This document shows positions 15,147 to 21,610 of a stretch of 26,094 bases of DNA, piece by piece. How positions within the stretch are numbered: the stretch's first letter is position 1; each line of letters begins with the position of its first letter. Position numbers and translations under genes: made by a program. The stretch covers positions 1 through 26,094 of the IMG/VR virus record IMGVR_UViG_3300006030_000095; one strand, written 5' to 3'. The stretch comes from a virus. Below the pieces are notes generated by a model. That model saw only the letters and a list, made by a program, of their open reading frames with translations, searched no databases and was not told the DNA's origin.

Positions 15147-16873
15147 ACTTGATTAGTTACTGGTAATGTTCCGACCTGTCCCTGCCCTGGCTGAGAGAGC
15201 GAGCCCCCTTGGGGTAACGGGTTTGCGTCTAGGTCATCGGAAACCACATTTAAATCAATAGGGGATAGTCCCGCCATTGAGAGGAGCTTGAAGTAGAGTG
15301 TTCTCGTTCCTTTGTTTTGCATAATCGCTGGATTTCCTGAGAGTGTCTGGAGTGCGAGGTTTATTGATTGTGACATCGCTCCTGTATCAAACTGTTCTCC
15401 TGTCGTGTTCACGTCAATTGTATACTTTGCATCTCGGTAATAGTTCTCTGGAACTTTCACATAGCGATTCTTTTGCTTTTTGAGAACTTCCTGTGCTCGT
15501 ATTTTTGCATCCAACACCTGTGCTCGTGAAGGGAAAAATCCTGTCTTGTTGGCGTGTTTCATTATTGCATTACCAACATACGCATCGATAATTGTCTTGT
15601 CTAATTTATCCAATTCCTCATCACTTCCTAAGAAGGTAAGTATGTGCTCCTTTGAGTTTTGGTTTTGGAATGATGGGATAACATCTTCTCGAATAAGTTC
15701 TGTTACGAAGATACCGAACTGTTCTCTCTTGAGTTCAAAGTATGAGGTAACCATTCCCGCAGAAATGTTTGCAACACCCAATGGTGTTCGGGAAGGAAGA
15801 TTTTCCCCACGAGAGATGTCAAACGAGAATGTCTTTCGGTCTCCGTTCTGGTCCCATCGGCCTCGTGTTGCATTAAATGCAGCAAGGTTACGTTGCTCTG
15901 TTGCAATCGGGGTGATTTCTGTTTCTGATTTAATTATGTCTCCGTTCTCTGCGTCCGTAAGGATGTTTGAACCCCCAACTGAATCATCTCGTGTCTGGAG
16001 AAGTTGGAGTGCGGAGAGGGCAAGACCCTTTCGTTCAAGGTTCTCTGCTTCGTTTGTAGCAATCTGGTTGTCTTCGAGATATTCTACAAAACCAAGACCG
16101 AGCCATCTTCCTGGAACATTTTCCCACTTGAGTTCTCGATAGGGGAGTTCCTTAACTGTGTCTGTATGTATAGTAAGTGGTTGTGCATAATCTGCCTCTT
16201 CGTTTATAAGTGCCTCAACTGAGCGGTTGGTATATTTACCACCTTTTTGTTTTGCAAACACGTCAGCTTGAATTGTTCGCTTCCACTTCTTGCCTGATTT
16301 TTCGTAACATTCGTATACGAGATATTCGGAATCCTCTCCGCGGGCATAAAGCTCGGTTGTATCCCACCCCATGTCATCGATTTCTTTTGGAGACATCACG
16401 TGAAGTTCATACACAAAAGAAGAATCCTCCATACACTCAACTGTTGGGTCAAGGCGAATGTTGTGTAGATTTACTTTCTTAACATCATCCCCAACGATTT
16501 TAACAACAACGTGTCCGTACTTAGGATAGTCGTGTGCAATTTGATTAAGAATCTTTCCAAAGCCCTCATCTTTCATCCACTGCTTTAGCTTTCGTTGCAT
16601 GAGCCACACCTTTAACTCATCTCCACTTCTGTCGGAGTGAAGAATCACGTCTTTGGTGTCTAGGTCAATGAACTTGGTCGCAACATCACACGGTGGCTTG
16701 ACTACATTGAAGAAAAACTTTCTTCGGCCACGAGAATCAAACGCTCCCGTCTTGAACTTGCCGTTATAATACAGGTCAATCGTCTTGAGTGTGTTGATAT
16801 GGTCAAACGAATACCCCCCTGGCATTTCGATAGGGTCGTAGAAGAGTTGAATGTTCGCGCGAGTATTCGACAT
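15143..16873 (-). CDS. Portal protein
   Basis: This 576-residue protein follows the large terminase and has portal-like content: an alpha/beta wing region (residues 1-150, with DLDTKDVILHSDRSGDE), a central region with many aromatic and acidic residues, a long helical stretch near 260-300 (YLEDNQIATNEAENLERKGL) that matches the portal stem and crown helices, and a Gln/Gly/Pro-rich tail (GGSLSQPGQGQVG) from about residue 550. Portal proteins form the dodecameric DNA channel at the unique capsid vertex and bind terminase. It follows TerL by 24 bases and overlaps the next small gene by four. The size fits the larger portal types of short- or long-tailed phages. I see no broken motif. Confidence 0.88.
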   Translation of the reverse strand: MSNTRANIQLFYDPIEMPGGYSFDHINTLKTIDLYYNGKFKTGAFDSRGRRKFFFNVVKPPCDVATKFIDLDTKDVILHSDRSGDELKVWLMQRKLKQWMKDEGFGKILNQIAHDYPKYGHVVVKIVGDDVKKVNLHNIRLDPTVECMEDSSFVYELHVMSPKEIDDMGWDTTELYARGEDSEYLVYECYEKSGKKWKRTIQADVFAKQKGGKYTNRSVEALINEEADYAQPLTIHTDTVKELPYRELKWENVPGRWLGLGFVEYLEDNQIATNEAENLERKGLALSALQLLQTRDDSVGGSNILTDAENGDIIKSETEITPIATEQRNLAAFNATRGRWDQNGDRKTFSFDISRGENLPSRTPLGVANISAGMVTSYFELKREQFGIFVTELIREDVIPSFQNQNSKEHILTFLGSDEELDKLDKTIIDAYVGNAIMKHANKTGFFPSRAQVLDAKIRAQEVLKKQKNRYVKVPENYYRDAKYTIDVNTTGEQFDTGAMSQSINLALQTLSGNPAIMQNKGTRTLYFKLLSMAGLSPIDLNVVSDDLDANPLPQGGSLSQPGQGQVGTLPVTNQV

Positions 16874-16897
16874 AATACACAGGTTCTCGCGGAACTC

Positions 16898-18337
16898 TTA
16901 TTGGTAGATATATTTTATCACACGTTTCCTTTCTTGTCTAGTAACGCGCTCTAAAAGATTTTTTTCTCTGAGTGTTGGTGCGGTGATTCCCCAGTACGCA
17001 AGCATCATAGACATGATTTTATCGTCGTGGTATCCGTTCTGTGCCCCAGCACCCTTCATCCTCGCCTCATCAGAATATATAAATGTTTTAAGTTCGTCGT
17101 GGGTTTGCTTGTCTCGAACTTTTGCGAACTTCTTCTGGAATAGGTTCTTCATATTTTCTATTAACTGCACCTTGGTTGCGTAGTTGGTAAAGAAACCGAG
17201 CTTTTTCGTGGTTTTCTTCTCTCGTTGATTAAATATCTCTCGTTCATAAATACGGGCGTACTTCTTTTTGAGGTCTTCTACCACCGCCTGCCCCCCTCCT
17301 TGGACTTCTGGGATTACCAAGGGTTTGCTTTTAAGTGAATACATATAGGCAAGCTGGAGGATTTTATCGGTAATAACGTTTAAAGGAACGAATTGGGAAT
17401 AAGTCGCTACAATCTCTCCGCTATCCTTACTTACGACCGTAATCGAACAAGGGTCTACGGCTCCTTCTGAGGGGTCTACGCCGATTTGGTAATCCTCAGC
17501 ACGAGGTTCTTGGTAAATCTTAATACCATCAAACTCTCGTAATGGTGCTTTCACATGAAACGCCTGGTCTTTAACATAATCCTCAGCAAACACACCACCC
17601 TGAACCATCGAATCAGGACTCCACTCCCCGTGGACATATCGCATAACATACTGCTTTGGTTGATTTAACTGAGATTCAATGTAATCAGGTGGGAGGTTCT
17701 CCTTATTATCCATCATTGAAGTCTCAATGAGTTTCGTATTTTTTCTAGGATTTGCTTTAAAGTAGTCATATCCCCAGAAGTTTGCTGGGTTGGTCGTCAT
17801 GTTTATCTGCCGAAAGGGTACATTCCTGCGCAAACGTCCATCTAGGGCTTCTAGGATTCTCTGCTCAATTTCCTCAAGCTGGTCAATAAACACTCCCCCA
17901 AGGTTAAGGGACTTTAAATCCTGTTCGGCTTTTTTAATATCCTGCCCAGACCCCGCCTGAAGAGCATCCAGTCCCCATAGGATAATCTGACTTCCATTAC
18001 CAAATTCAATAATCCCCTTTCCTACATGATGCTCGTATATCCCCTGAGGGCAAATATCAAAAAAATCAGGAAGGGTAGCCTTTTCCACCAACTGCCTAGT
18101 CTTACGCCCAAGGAGGATACGATTGCCAGGGAACCATAAACACAAAAGAATCAACTTCATAATAAACGCGGTAGTCTTACCAGAAGCAAATCCGCCAGAG
18201 ACTAGGGTAAATCGTTCTTTAGAATTTATAAACTCCTTTTGCTTTGCATTTAGCTTGATTCCATTGAACTCCTCAATCTCAATATCCCCGCTTAGCCAAC
18301 GTAGCCCCATTTCTTCGTATGATTTATATTGCAACAT
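16898..18337 (-). CDS. terL: Terminase large subunit
   Basis: This 479-residue DNA-packaging ATPase-nuclease has a Walker A motif SGGFASGKTT (residues 47-56), a Walker B motif GGVFIDQLEE (147-156, with D152 and E155/E156), and a coupling motif near TTNPANF (181-187). The C-terminal RNase H-like nuclease shows IGVDPSEG (D288), IPEVQGG (E344) and YHDDK (D438/D439), so all expected acidic residues are present. It is full length. A TATAAT hexamer touches its ATG, but no suitable -35 lies 15-18 bases upstream, so it probably shares the TerS transcript. It would cut and pump phage DNA into proheads through the portal encoded next. Confidence 0.95.
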   Translation of the reverse strand: MLQYKSYEEMGLRWLSGDIEIEEFNGIKLNAKQKEFINSKERFTLVSGGFASGKTTAFIMKLILLCLWFPGNRILLGRKTRQLVEKATLPDFFDICPQGIYEHHVGKGIIEFGNGSQIILWGLDALQAGSGQDIKKAEQDLKSLNLGGVFIDQLEEIEQRILEALDGRLRRNVPFRQINMTTNPANFWGYDYFKANPRKNTKLIETSMMDNKENLPPDYIESQLNQPKQYVMRYVHGEWSPDSMVQGGVFAEDYVKDQAFHVKAPLREFDGIKIYQEPRAEDYQIGVDPSEGAVDPCSITVVSKDSGEIVATYSQFVPLNVITDKILQLAYMYSLKSKPLVIPEVQGGGQAVVEDLKKKYARIYEREIFNQREKKTTKKLGFFTNYATKVQLIENMKNLFQKKFAKVRDKQTHDELKTFIYSDEARMKGAGAQNGYHDDKIMSMMLAYWGITAPTLREKNLLERVTRQERKRVIKYIYQ

Positions 18338-18476
18338 ATTATAGGATTTGTCAATAGTTAGTATTTAGAAATTTTATAGGGAGGACAGTCTGGGACTCTA
18401 TCTTATCCATCGTCGCTGGTGCTATCCCTACCCCCACACCACACATCGTCCCACCTGTCAATGAGTCGCACAATCT
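18338..18476 (-). other. TerS-TerL gap with in-frame extension beyond an amber stop
   Basis: This 139-base gap has no clear terminator. In the TerS frame the TAG (18477-18479) is followed by 41 sense codons to a TGA at 18351, thirteen bases before the TerL ATG. Within it an ATG at 18446 begins a 31-residue frame (MCGVGVGIAPATMDKIESQT...) preceded by AGGTGG, a possible ribosome site. It might be a tiny gene, a read-through extension of TerS, or chance. Confidence 0.3.
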
Positions 18477-18947
18477 CTATTCTCCGACACTTGGCTGTGG
18501 GTCTTCTACTATATGGCTTGGTTGGGCCTTTTCTTTGACGACTACATTAAGGATAGGCACAGTTACCTGCTTGTTATCTCCCGTTACATCAATGCCGATG
18601 TCTTTCATGAGTGGCACGAGAGCTTTCAGCTTTGTACTGAGGTCTTTGTCTTGTGAGACTATCTTCATATACTGCTCAACCGCAAAATCTCTAGTCACCC
18701 CAAGCGTTCCTAACACACTCATAGCACTAGCCTGCGATTCTCCTTTGCCTGTAATTGCTCTCTGTAGTGCTCTTTCCTTTGTTATCTCTATAGCAGTCTC
18801 TAGTAGCTTTTTACCTTGTTTTTCTGAGGTTTTATCTGTGAAGCCAGCCTCTTTCGCCGCGGGCGCTATCTTATAGTTATGCTTCGGAAGATTCTCTAAG
18901 AGTTTGGTATGCCTGTCTCGTATCGGTACTTTAGTAGGTTTCCCCAT
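18477..18947 (-). CDS. terS: Probable terminase small subunit
   Basis: This 156-residue protein lies directly upstream of TerL. Residues near 20-45 (NLPKHNYKIAPAAKEAGFTD) resemble the helix-turn-helix that opens many TerS proteins ('n..kAa..aGys.kta'), followed by long helices (AIEITKERALQRAI, LSTKLKALVPLMKDIG) suited to ring assembly and a beta/tail region. I choose the ATG at 18947 instead of the one at 19010 because a strong promoter (TAGACA-17-TATACT, 18982-18954) lies inside the longer reading frame, six bases before this ATG. The start is probably leaderless. It would recognise the packaging site and direct TerL. A different DNA-binding adaptor is possible, but gene order supports TerS. 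Confidence 0.7.
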   Translation of the reverse strand: MGKPTKVPIRDRHTKLLENLPKHNYKIAPAAKEAGFTDKTSEKQGKKLLETAIEITKERALQRAITGKGESQASAMSVLGTLGVTRDFAVEQYMKIVSQDKDLSTKLKALVPLMKDIGIDVTGDNKQVTVPILNVVVKEKAQPSHIVEDPQPSVGE

Positions 18948-18953
18948 TGAGAT

Positions 18954-18982
18954 AGTATACCATACGGGACGAATTCTGTCTA
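18954..18982 (-). promoter_or_regulatory. Strong promoter for the packaging operon
   Basis: TAGACA (18982-18977) and TATACT (18959-18954) are 17 bases apart on the minus strand, with TGG before the -10 as an extended element. The ATG of TerS starts six bases after the -10, so the start site should fall on the ATG. The -10 overlaps one arm of the inverted repeat GTATACCATA/TATGGTATAC. Confidence 0.72.
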
Positions 18983-19034
18983 TGTACTGAAACCCCCGTT
19001 GATTTGACACTATTCAATAGACATTATGGTATAC
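18955..19034. repeat. 10-bp inverted repeat over the TerS promoter
   Basis: GTATACCATA (18955-18964) and its exact reverse complement TATGGTATAC (19025-19034) flank 60 bases that contain the TerS -35 element. Each arm contains the palindrome GTATAC, and one arm covers the promoter's -10. This geometry suits a regulator that binds both arms, for example a late-gene switch. The binding role is inferred. Confidence 0.4.
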
Positions 19035-19193
19035 AGCTTGTCGGGCTCGGGGCCTTTGTTGTTTATAGATTACGCCATGTCTGGCCGAATCTGCGGTGGG
19101 GGTGAACCGCCTGTATGTTTGTTACATTATAGCATATGCCCATTACTTGACACAATGCTCGATTCTGTGTCCTTGTGTAAACTAAGGTTTGAC
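19035..19193 (-). promoter_or_regulatory. Non-coding control region upstream of TerS
   Basis: This gap has no minus-strand gene. It holds a second promoter-like element: TTGTGT (19155-19150), an 18-base spacer and TGC-TATAAT (-10 at 19131-19126), an extended -10. Downstream lies a GC-rich hairpin GCGGT/ACCGC (19093-19110). A transcript from here would have a leader of about 170 bases before TerS. A packaging (cos or pac) site beside TerS would also be expected in such a region, but no known cos sequence is recognisable. Confidence 0.45.
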
Positions 19194-19307
19194 TTACCGC
19201 GTGGGAATATGGCACATCAGACTTTTATAATCTATTTGTTCCTGGGGTTTTTCTTGCCACAGGAAGAGGAGGACTAAAACAAGGGTGGTGCCAATTATAA
19301 TTTTCAT
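19194..19307 (-). CDS. Small single-pass membrane protein (37 aa)
   Basis: The ATG (19307) overlaps the TGA of the HAD gene in an ATGA junction, the usual mark of coupled translation in this genome. The 37-residue product has one hydrophobic segment (MKIIIGTTLVLLLFLW, residues 1-16) followed by a polar tail (QEKPQEQIDYKSLMCHIPTR). It could be a small inner-membrane protein or a signal-anchored peptide; a short lysis helper such as a spanin-like or holin-like factor is conceivable but not supported by motif. It is the last gene before the TerS control region. Confidence 0.55.
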   Translation of the reverse strand: MKIIIGTTLVLVLLFLWQEKPQEQIDYKSLMCHIPTR

Positions 19308-19945
19308 AATATATTTTTAAGAATAGTTAGGGTTTCTTTTGGGTTCTTTACCTTTATTGTCTTTATAATTCCAATAACACTTTCATCATTCCCGTTTTTA
19401 TATAGGGCATCTCCGAAGTACACACAATCTTTTGGGTTTATTCCATACTCTTTGAGGAATCTTTTTATGTTGCTTCCCTTGTTCTTTCCTTTCTGTGAGT
19501 AGTCTATGTTCGTTGTCCCACCAATTCTCATCTCAACCCCCTTTATCTTAGAGAGTAGCTTACGGCGGATATTACCCTTTGGGTCGAAAGACTTCTTCAG
19601 TTCTTGTGGTGCGTTGTGGCCAATGAGGGAATATGAAATCTGCCCACCCCTATCCTCTACTTGGTCCTGGGTGTACTCAGGGTTGAGTGCTCTTATGTGG
19701 CGATAGATTGCTCTGCGTGTATTAAAAGGAAGTTTGTCCCGCCAAATATATTCTCCATTCCAAAGCTCATTTCCACTAATGGGCATCAAGAACCTGTCCC
19801 CCACTTGCTTTCTCATTTGTGAAAGTGTTGCCCCAGAGATAATCACATGGGGGATTTTGTCTAGAAGCGTAGCCATTTCGGGCGAAATCCTCTGTCGAGA
19901 CTCCGTTATTGTCCCGTCCATATCAAAGAAAAAGTATTTAGCCAT
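19304..19945 (-). CDS. Phosphomannomutase-like HAD-family protein
   Basis: This HAD phosphatase-fold protein (213 residues from the chosen ATG) starts with FFFDMDGT, the DxDGT motif carrying the nucleophile and acid/base aspartates. Further segments track the eukaryotic-type phosphomannomutase family closely: RQRISPEM after the first motif, GGQISYSLIGHNAP, GNIRRK, MRIGGTTNIDY and YFGDALYKNGND (as in PMM 'sIGGqisfDv' and 'fFGDkt.pGGND'). Such enzymes convert mannose-6-phosphate to mannose-1-phosphate. I chose the ATG at 19945, which starts just before the first beta strand and overlaps the upstream gene by eight bases; an ATG at 19969 also exists. It neighbours an isomerase-like/nucleotidyltransferase fusion, which supports mannose activation. 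Plain phosphatase activity is the alternative. Confidence 0.75.
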   Translation of the reverse strand: MAKYFFFDMDGTITESRQRISPEMATLLDKIPHVIISGATLSQMRKQVGDRFLMPISGNELWNGEYIWRDKLPFNTRRAIYRHIRALNPEYTQDQVEDRGGQISYSLIGHNAPQELKKSFDPKGNIRRKLLSKIKGVEMRIGGTTNIDYSQKGKNKGSNIKRFLKEYGINPKDCVYFGDALYKNGNDESVIGIIKTIKVKNPKETLTILKNIL

Positions 19946-20651
19946 AGCGTTGTATATCATTCTCATCATATTCCCCGACCATAACTTCTATTAACTCGCC
20001 CCCAAAACGAGAGAATATCTGGTGTCTTTCTCCCCGCTTGTTTTCCATTCTCCCTGTGAGGGACTGAATATCTCCTTTAATAGGAAACCAATACTCGTCT
20101 CGGTGTTCGTGAGTTTGTAGCGATGTTGAACCGCCTGGGTTAAATACCAACCTCTTAACTGTAATTGTGGGTGAAGTAAACAGTATCTCATAAAATCCCC
20201 AGGGGCGTTCGTATCTCAATCGCTTTTCTTTTAACCAAGATGAGCTTTGTACTTTATCCCCACCAATTCCCCATACTTGTTCTATCCCCAACTCTCGGCA
20301 TACTTCATTCTCTGGGGTGTTGTCTGCTTTCCTATCCCCACCATTGGCAAAAATATCAGGCTTGATAAGTCTTAGGGTTTCGCAAACTGTTGTGTCGGTG
20401 TCTATTGAAATAACAACTTCGTCTACTGCTTTTAGATTTCTTATAATGGTCGCTCGTTCTTCTTCGGACATAAAAGGCACGCTTCCTTTGAGCTTCTGTT
20501 GTTTGTCGTTGTTTACTATCACCACTAATTTATTTCCGAGCCTGCTTGCCTCGTTTATCATATCGAGATGTCCCGAATGTAGTGGGTTAAAGTGTCCACT
20601 TACACAGACAACTGTATGTTTGAATAGTGGTATATGTGAGTTTTCTGCCAT
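19938..20651 (-). CDS. Cytidylyltransferase-like / mannose-isomerase-type cupin fusion
   Basis: Residues 12-140 form a HIGH-type nucleotidyltransferase: GHFNPLHSGHLDMI (H25-x-G-H28), then DIFANGGDR (99-107), and VQSSSWL, a layout like the adenylyltransferase part of HldE, which acts on manno-heptose-1-phosphate. Residues 149-237 form a cupin of the type II mannose-6-phosphate isomerase group (C-terminal half of ManC): RPWGFYEIL, VKRLVFNPGGSTSLQTHEHRDEYW, with Q179, H181, H183 and E186 as candidate metal ligands. In usual ManC proteins the partner domain is a GT-A-like guanylyltransferase, so this pairing is odd. The protein may make mannose-6-phosphate and activate mannose-1-phosphate, with the HAD protein next door between the two steps. 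Nucleotide used and activity are unknown. Confidence 0.82.
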   Translation of the reverse strand: MAENSHIPLFKHTVVCVSGHFNPLHSGHLDMINEASRLGNKLVVIVNNDKQQKLKGSVPFMSEEERATIIRNLKAVDEVVISIDTDTTVCETLRLIKPDIFANGGDRKADNTPENEVCRELGIEQVWGIGGDKVQSSSWLKEKRLRYERPWGFYEILFTSPTITVKRLVFNPGGSTSLQTHEHRDEYWFPIKGDIQSLTGRMENKRGERHQIFSRFGGELIEVMVGEYDENDIQRYG

Positions 20652-20654
20652 ATT

Positions 20655-20936
20655 CTATATTTTTAATTTCGTTAGTGGTTCATATCCTAAATCAATTTGT
20701 GCTTTTTGTTCGAGGATAGTCTTCTTGTCGTAATCCGACCCGCGAAGTTCCTCGTTCTCCTCTAGGGTCTTTCTCCACTGTCGGTCTAAGGACAGCACTT
20801 CCCCCACTATGTCTTGCATTGTTTCTCGTGAAACCTGTATGCCATAGGTTTCGAGGATAAGATTACCAATAGCACGGTTTTTGTTTGCCCGTTCTCTTGC
20901 TCTTGGTTCTTTTATTAGGTAGTCTTTTATGTTCAT
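20655..20936 (-). CDS. Unknown helical protein (93 aa)
   Basis: This 93-residue protein is not recognised. It is charged and probably helical throughout (IKEPRARERANKNRAIGNLI and QWRKTLEENEELRGSDYDKK), with no cysteines or membrane segment. Its ATG overlaps the TGA of the preceding 37-residue gene (ATGA), and its stop lies three bases before the sugar-nucleotide fusion gene. Small helical proteins in this part of phage genomes often act in replication or regulation, but I see no motif that supports a specific role. Confidence 0.58.
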   Translation of the reverse strand: MNIKDYLIKEPRARERANKNRAIGNLILETYGIQVSRETMQDIVGEVLSLDRQWRKTLEENEELRGSDYDKKTILEQKAQIDLGYEPLTKLKI

Positions 20937-21046
20937 TTGGATTTTTTATTCCCAGCCCGTTTTTTCTTCATCCATAATTTATTTCGTCTGTTAATTTTCG
21001 TTCGGTTTTTCTTTCGGTATTCTCTGAAGTATTCTGTTCTGTTCAT
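20933..21046 (-). CDS. Very basic small protein (37 aa)
   Basis: The 37-residue product (MNRTEYFREYRKKNRTKIN, then a Lys/Arg-rich tail) has about 18 Lys or Arg residues and three aromatic residues near its start. The 'YFREYRKKNRTKINRRNK' stretch resembles the basic helical linker next to zinc fingers in phage HNH nucleases, but no HNH or cysteine motif is present, so it may be a detached nucleic-acid-binding piece. It is joined to the next gene by an ATGA overlap, and starts three bases after the stop of the upstream zinc-finger gene. Confidence 0.55.
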   Translation of the reverse strand: MNRTEYFREYRKKNRTKINRRNKLWMKKKRAGNKKSK

Positions 21047-21049
21047 TGA

Positions 21050-21244
21050 TTATTTCTTAGTTTCCATTAAATCTATGCCCCGATAATACCAATGCCCACA
21101 CCCAAAACAATTTAGTACATCAACTTTTTTTAGGTGTTCATGTGCCCCATTACAATTCCAACAAGACCTCATAGCAAACTCACCCTTTTGGATAAGTTTT
21201 CGTGCAATTTTTTGAGCTTGTTTCTTTGTAAGTTTCTTGTTCAT
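21050..21244 (-). CDS. Small zinc-finger protein (64 aa)
   Basis: This 64-residue protein has a basic N-terminal helix (NKKLTKKQAQKIARKLIQKG) and a four-cysteine zinc site: C28-W-N-C31 and C46-F-G-C49. The spacing suits a zinc ribbon. It overlaps the NinG-like gene by four bases (ATGA). Its charge and zinc site suggest nucleic-acid binding, perhaps as a transcription or recombination accessory factor. No family name can be assigned. Confidence 0.62.
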   Translation of the reverse strand: MNKKLTKKQAQKIARKLIQKGEFAMRSCWNCNGAHEHLKKVDVLNCFGCGHWYYRGIDLMETKK

Positions 21245-21606
21245 AGGTTTTTGAACTTATTTATAATCTCTTTCCAGTCCTTAACGGGGTTTACAAACTT
21301 TCCTTTCACTTGGCGGTCAAACTCTGCGACTACCTTCTCTCCGTGTTCACTGACTAGACCCTTGCGGAATTGTACTTGCATACCCTGTCCTGCTCCGTTA
21401 CACCTACCACATTGAGCACGGATAAATCTTTCATCCCAAGCGAGGGCGTTGTTTGAGCCTACAAGAGCGACGGGTTGGTAATGACCACTTTGAAAGTTAT
21501 AGCTTTCTAGGTCTGTTGCACCACAAGTATAACAATCTCGATAGGTTCTTCTTATCCACTTTTTCACTTCTTGCCACGCTTTCTCTTTTTCTCCCTTATA
21601 TCTCAT
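21241..21606 (-). CDS. ninG: NinG/Rap-like recombination nuclease
   Basis: This 121-residue protein matches the NinG (Rap) family of lambdoid phages, structure-specific nucleases that resolve recombination intermediates. Visible features are a zinc-binding CYTCGATD (C25, C28), SGHYQPVA with H42, the 'RFIRAQCGRCN' segment (C66, C69), and the C-terminal helix LVSEHGEKVVAEFDRQ. Lambda NinG is longer, so this is a compact form lacking part of the N-terminus. It sits in the early region with a Rad52-like annealase and an SSB-like protein, which makes a phage recombination set. The ATG lies four bases from the stop of the DUF6745-like gene. Confidence 0.8.
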   Translation of the reverse strand: MRYKGEKEKAWQEVKKWIRRTYRDCYTCGATDLESYNFQSGHYQPVALVGSNNALAWDERFIRAQCGRCNGAGQGMQVQFRKGLVSEHGEKVVAEFDRQVKGKFVNPVKDWKEIINKFKNL

Positions 21607-21610
21607 GCTA

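Noticed and set aside
18338-18360. TTGACA and TATAAT next to the TerL ATG as a TerL promoter
   Set aside because: The two hexamers are only five bases apart, so they cannot act together as a sigma70 promoter.
18948-19010. Longer TerS start at 19010
   Set aside because: The extra 21 codons overlap a strong promoter whose expected start site is at the later ATG.
19026-19277. Plus-strand frame of 83 codons upstream of TerS
   Set aside because: It opposes the 37-residue minus-strand gene and the promoters, lacks a ribosome site, and has an unconvincing composition; no other plus-strand gene exists here.
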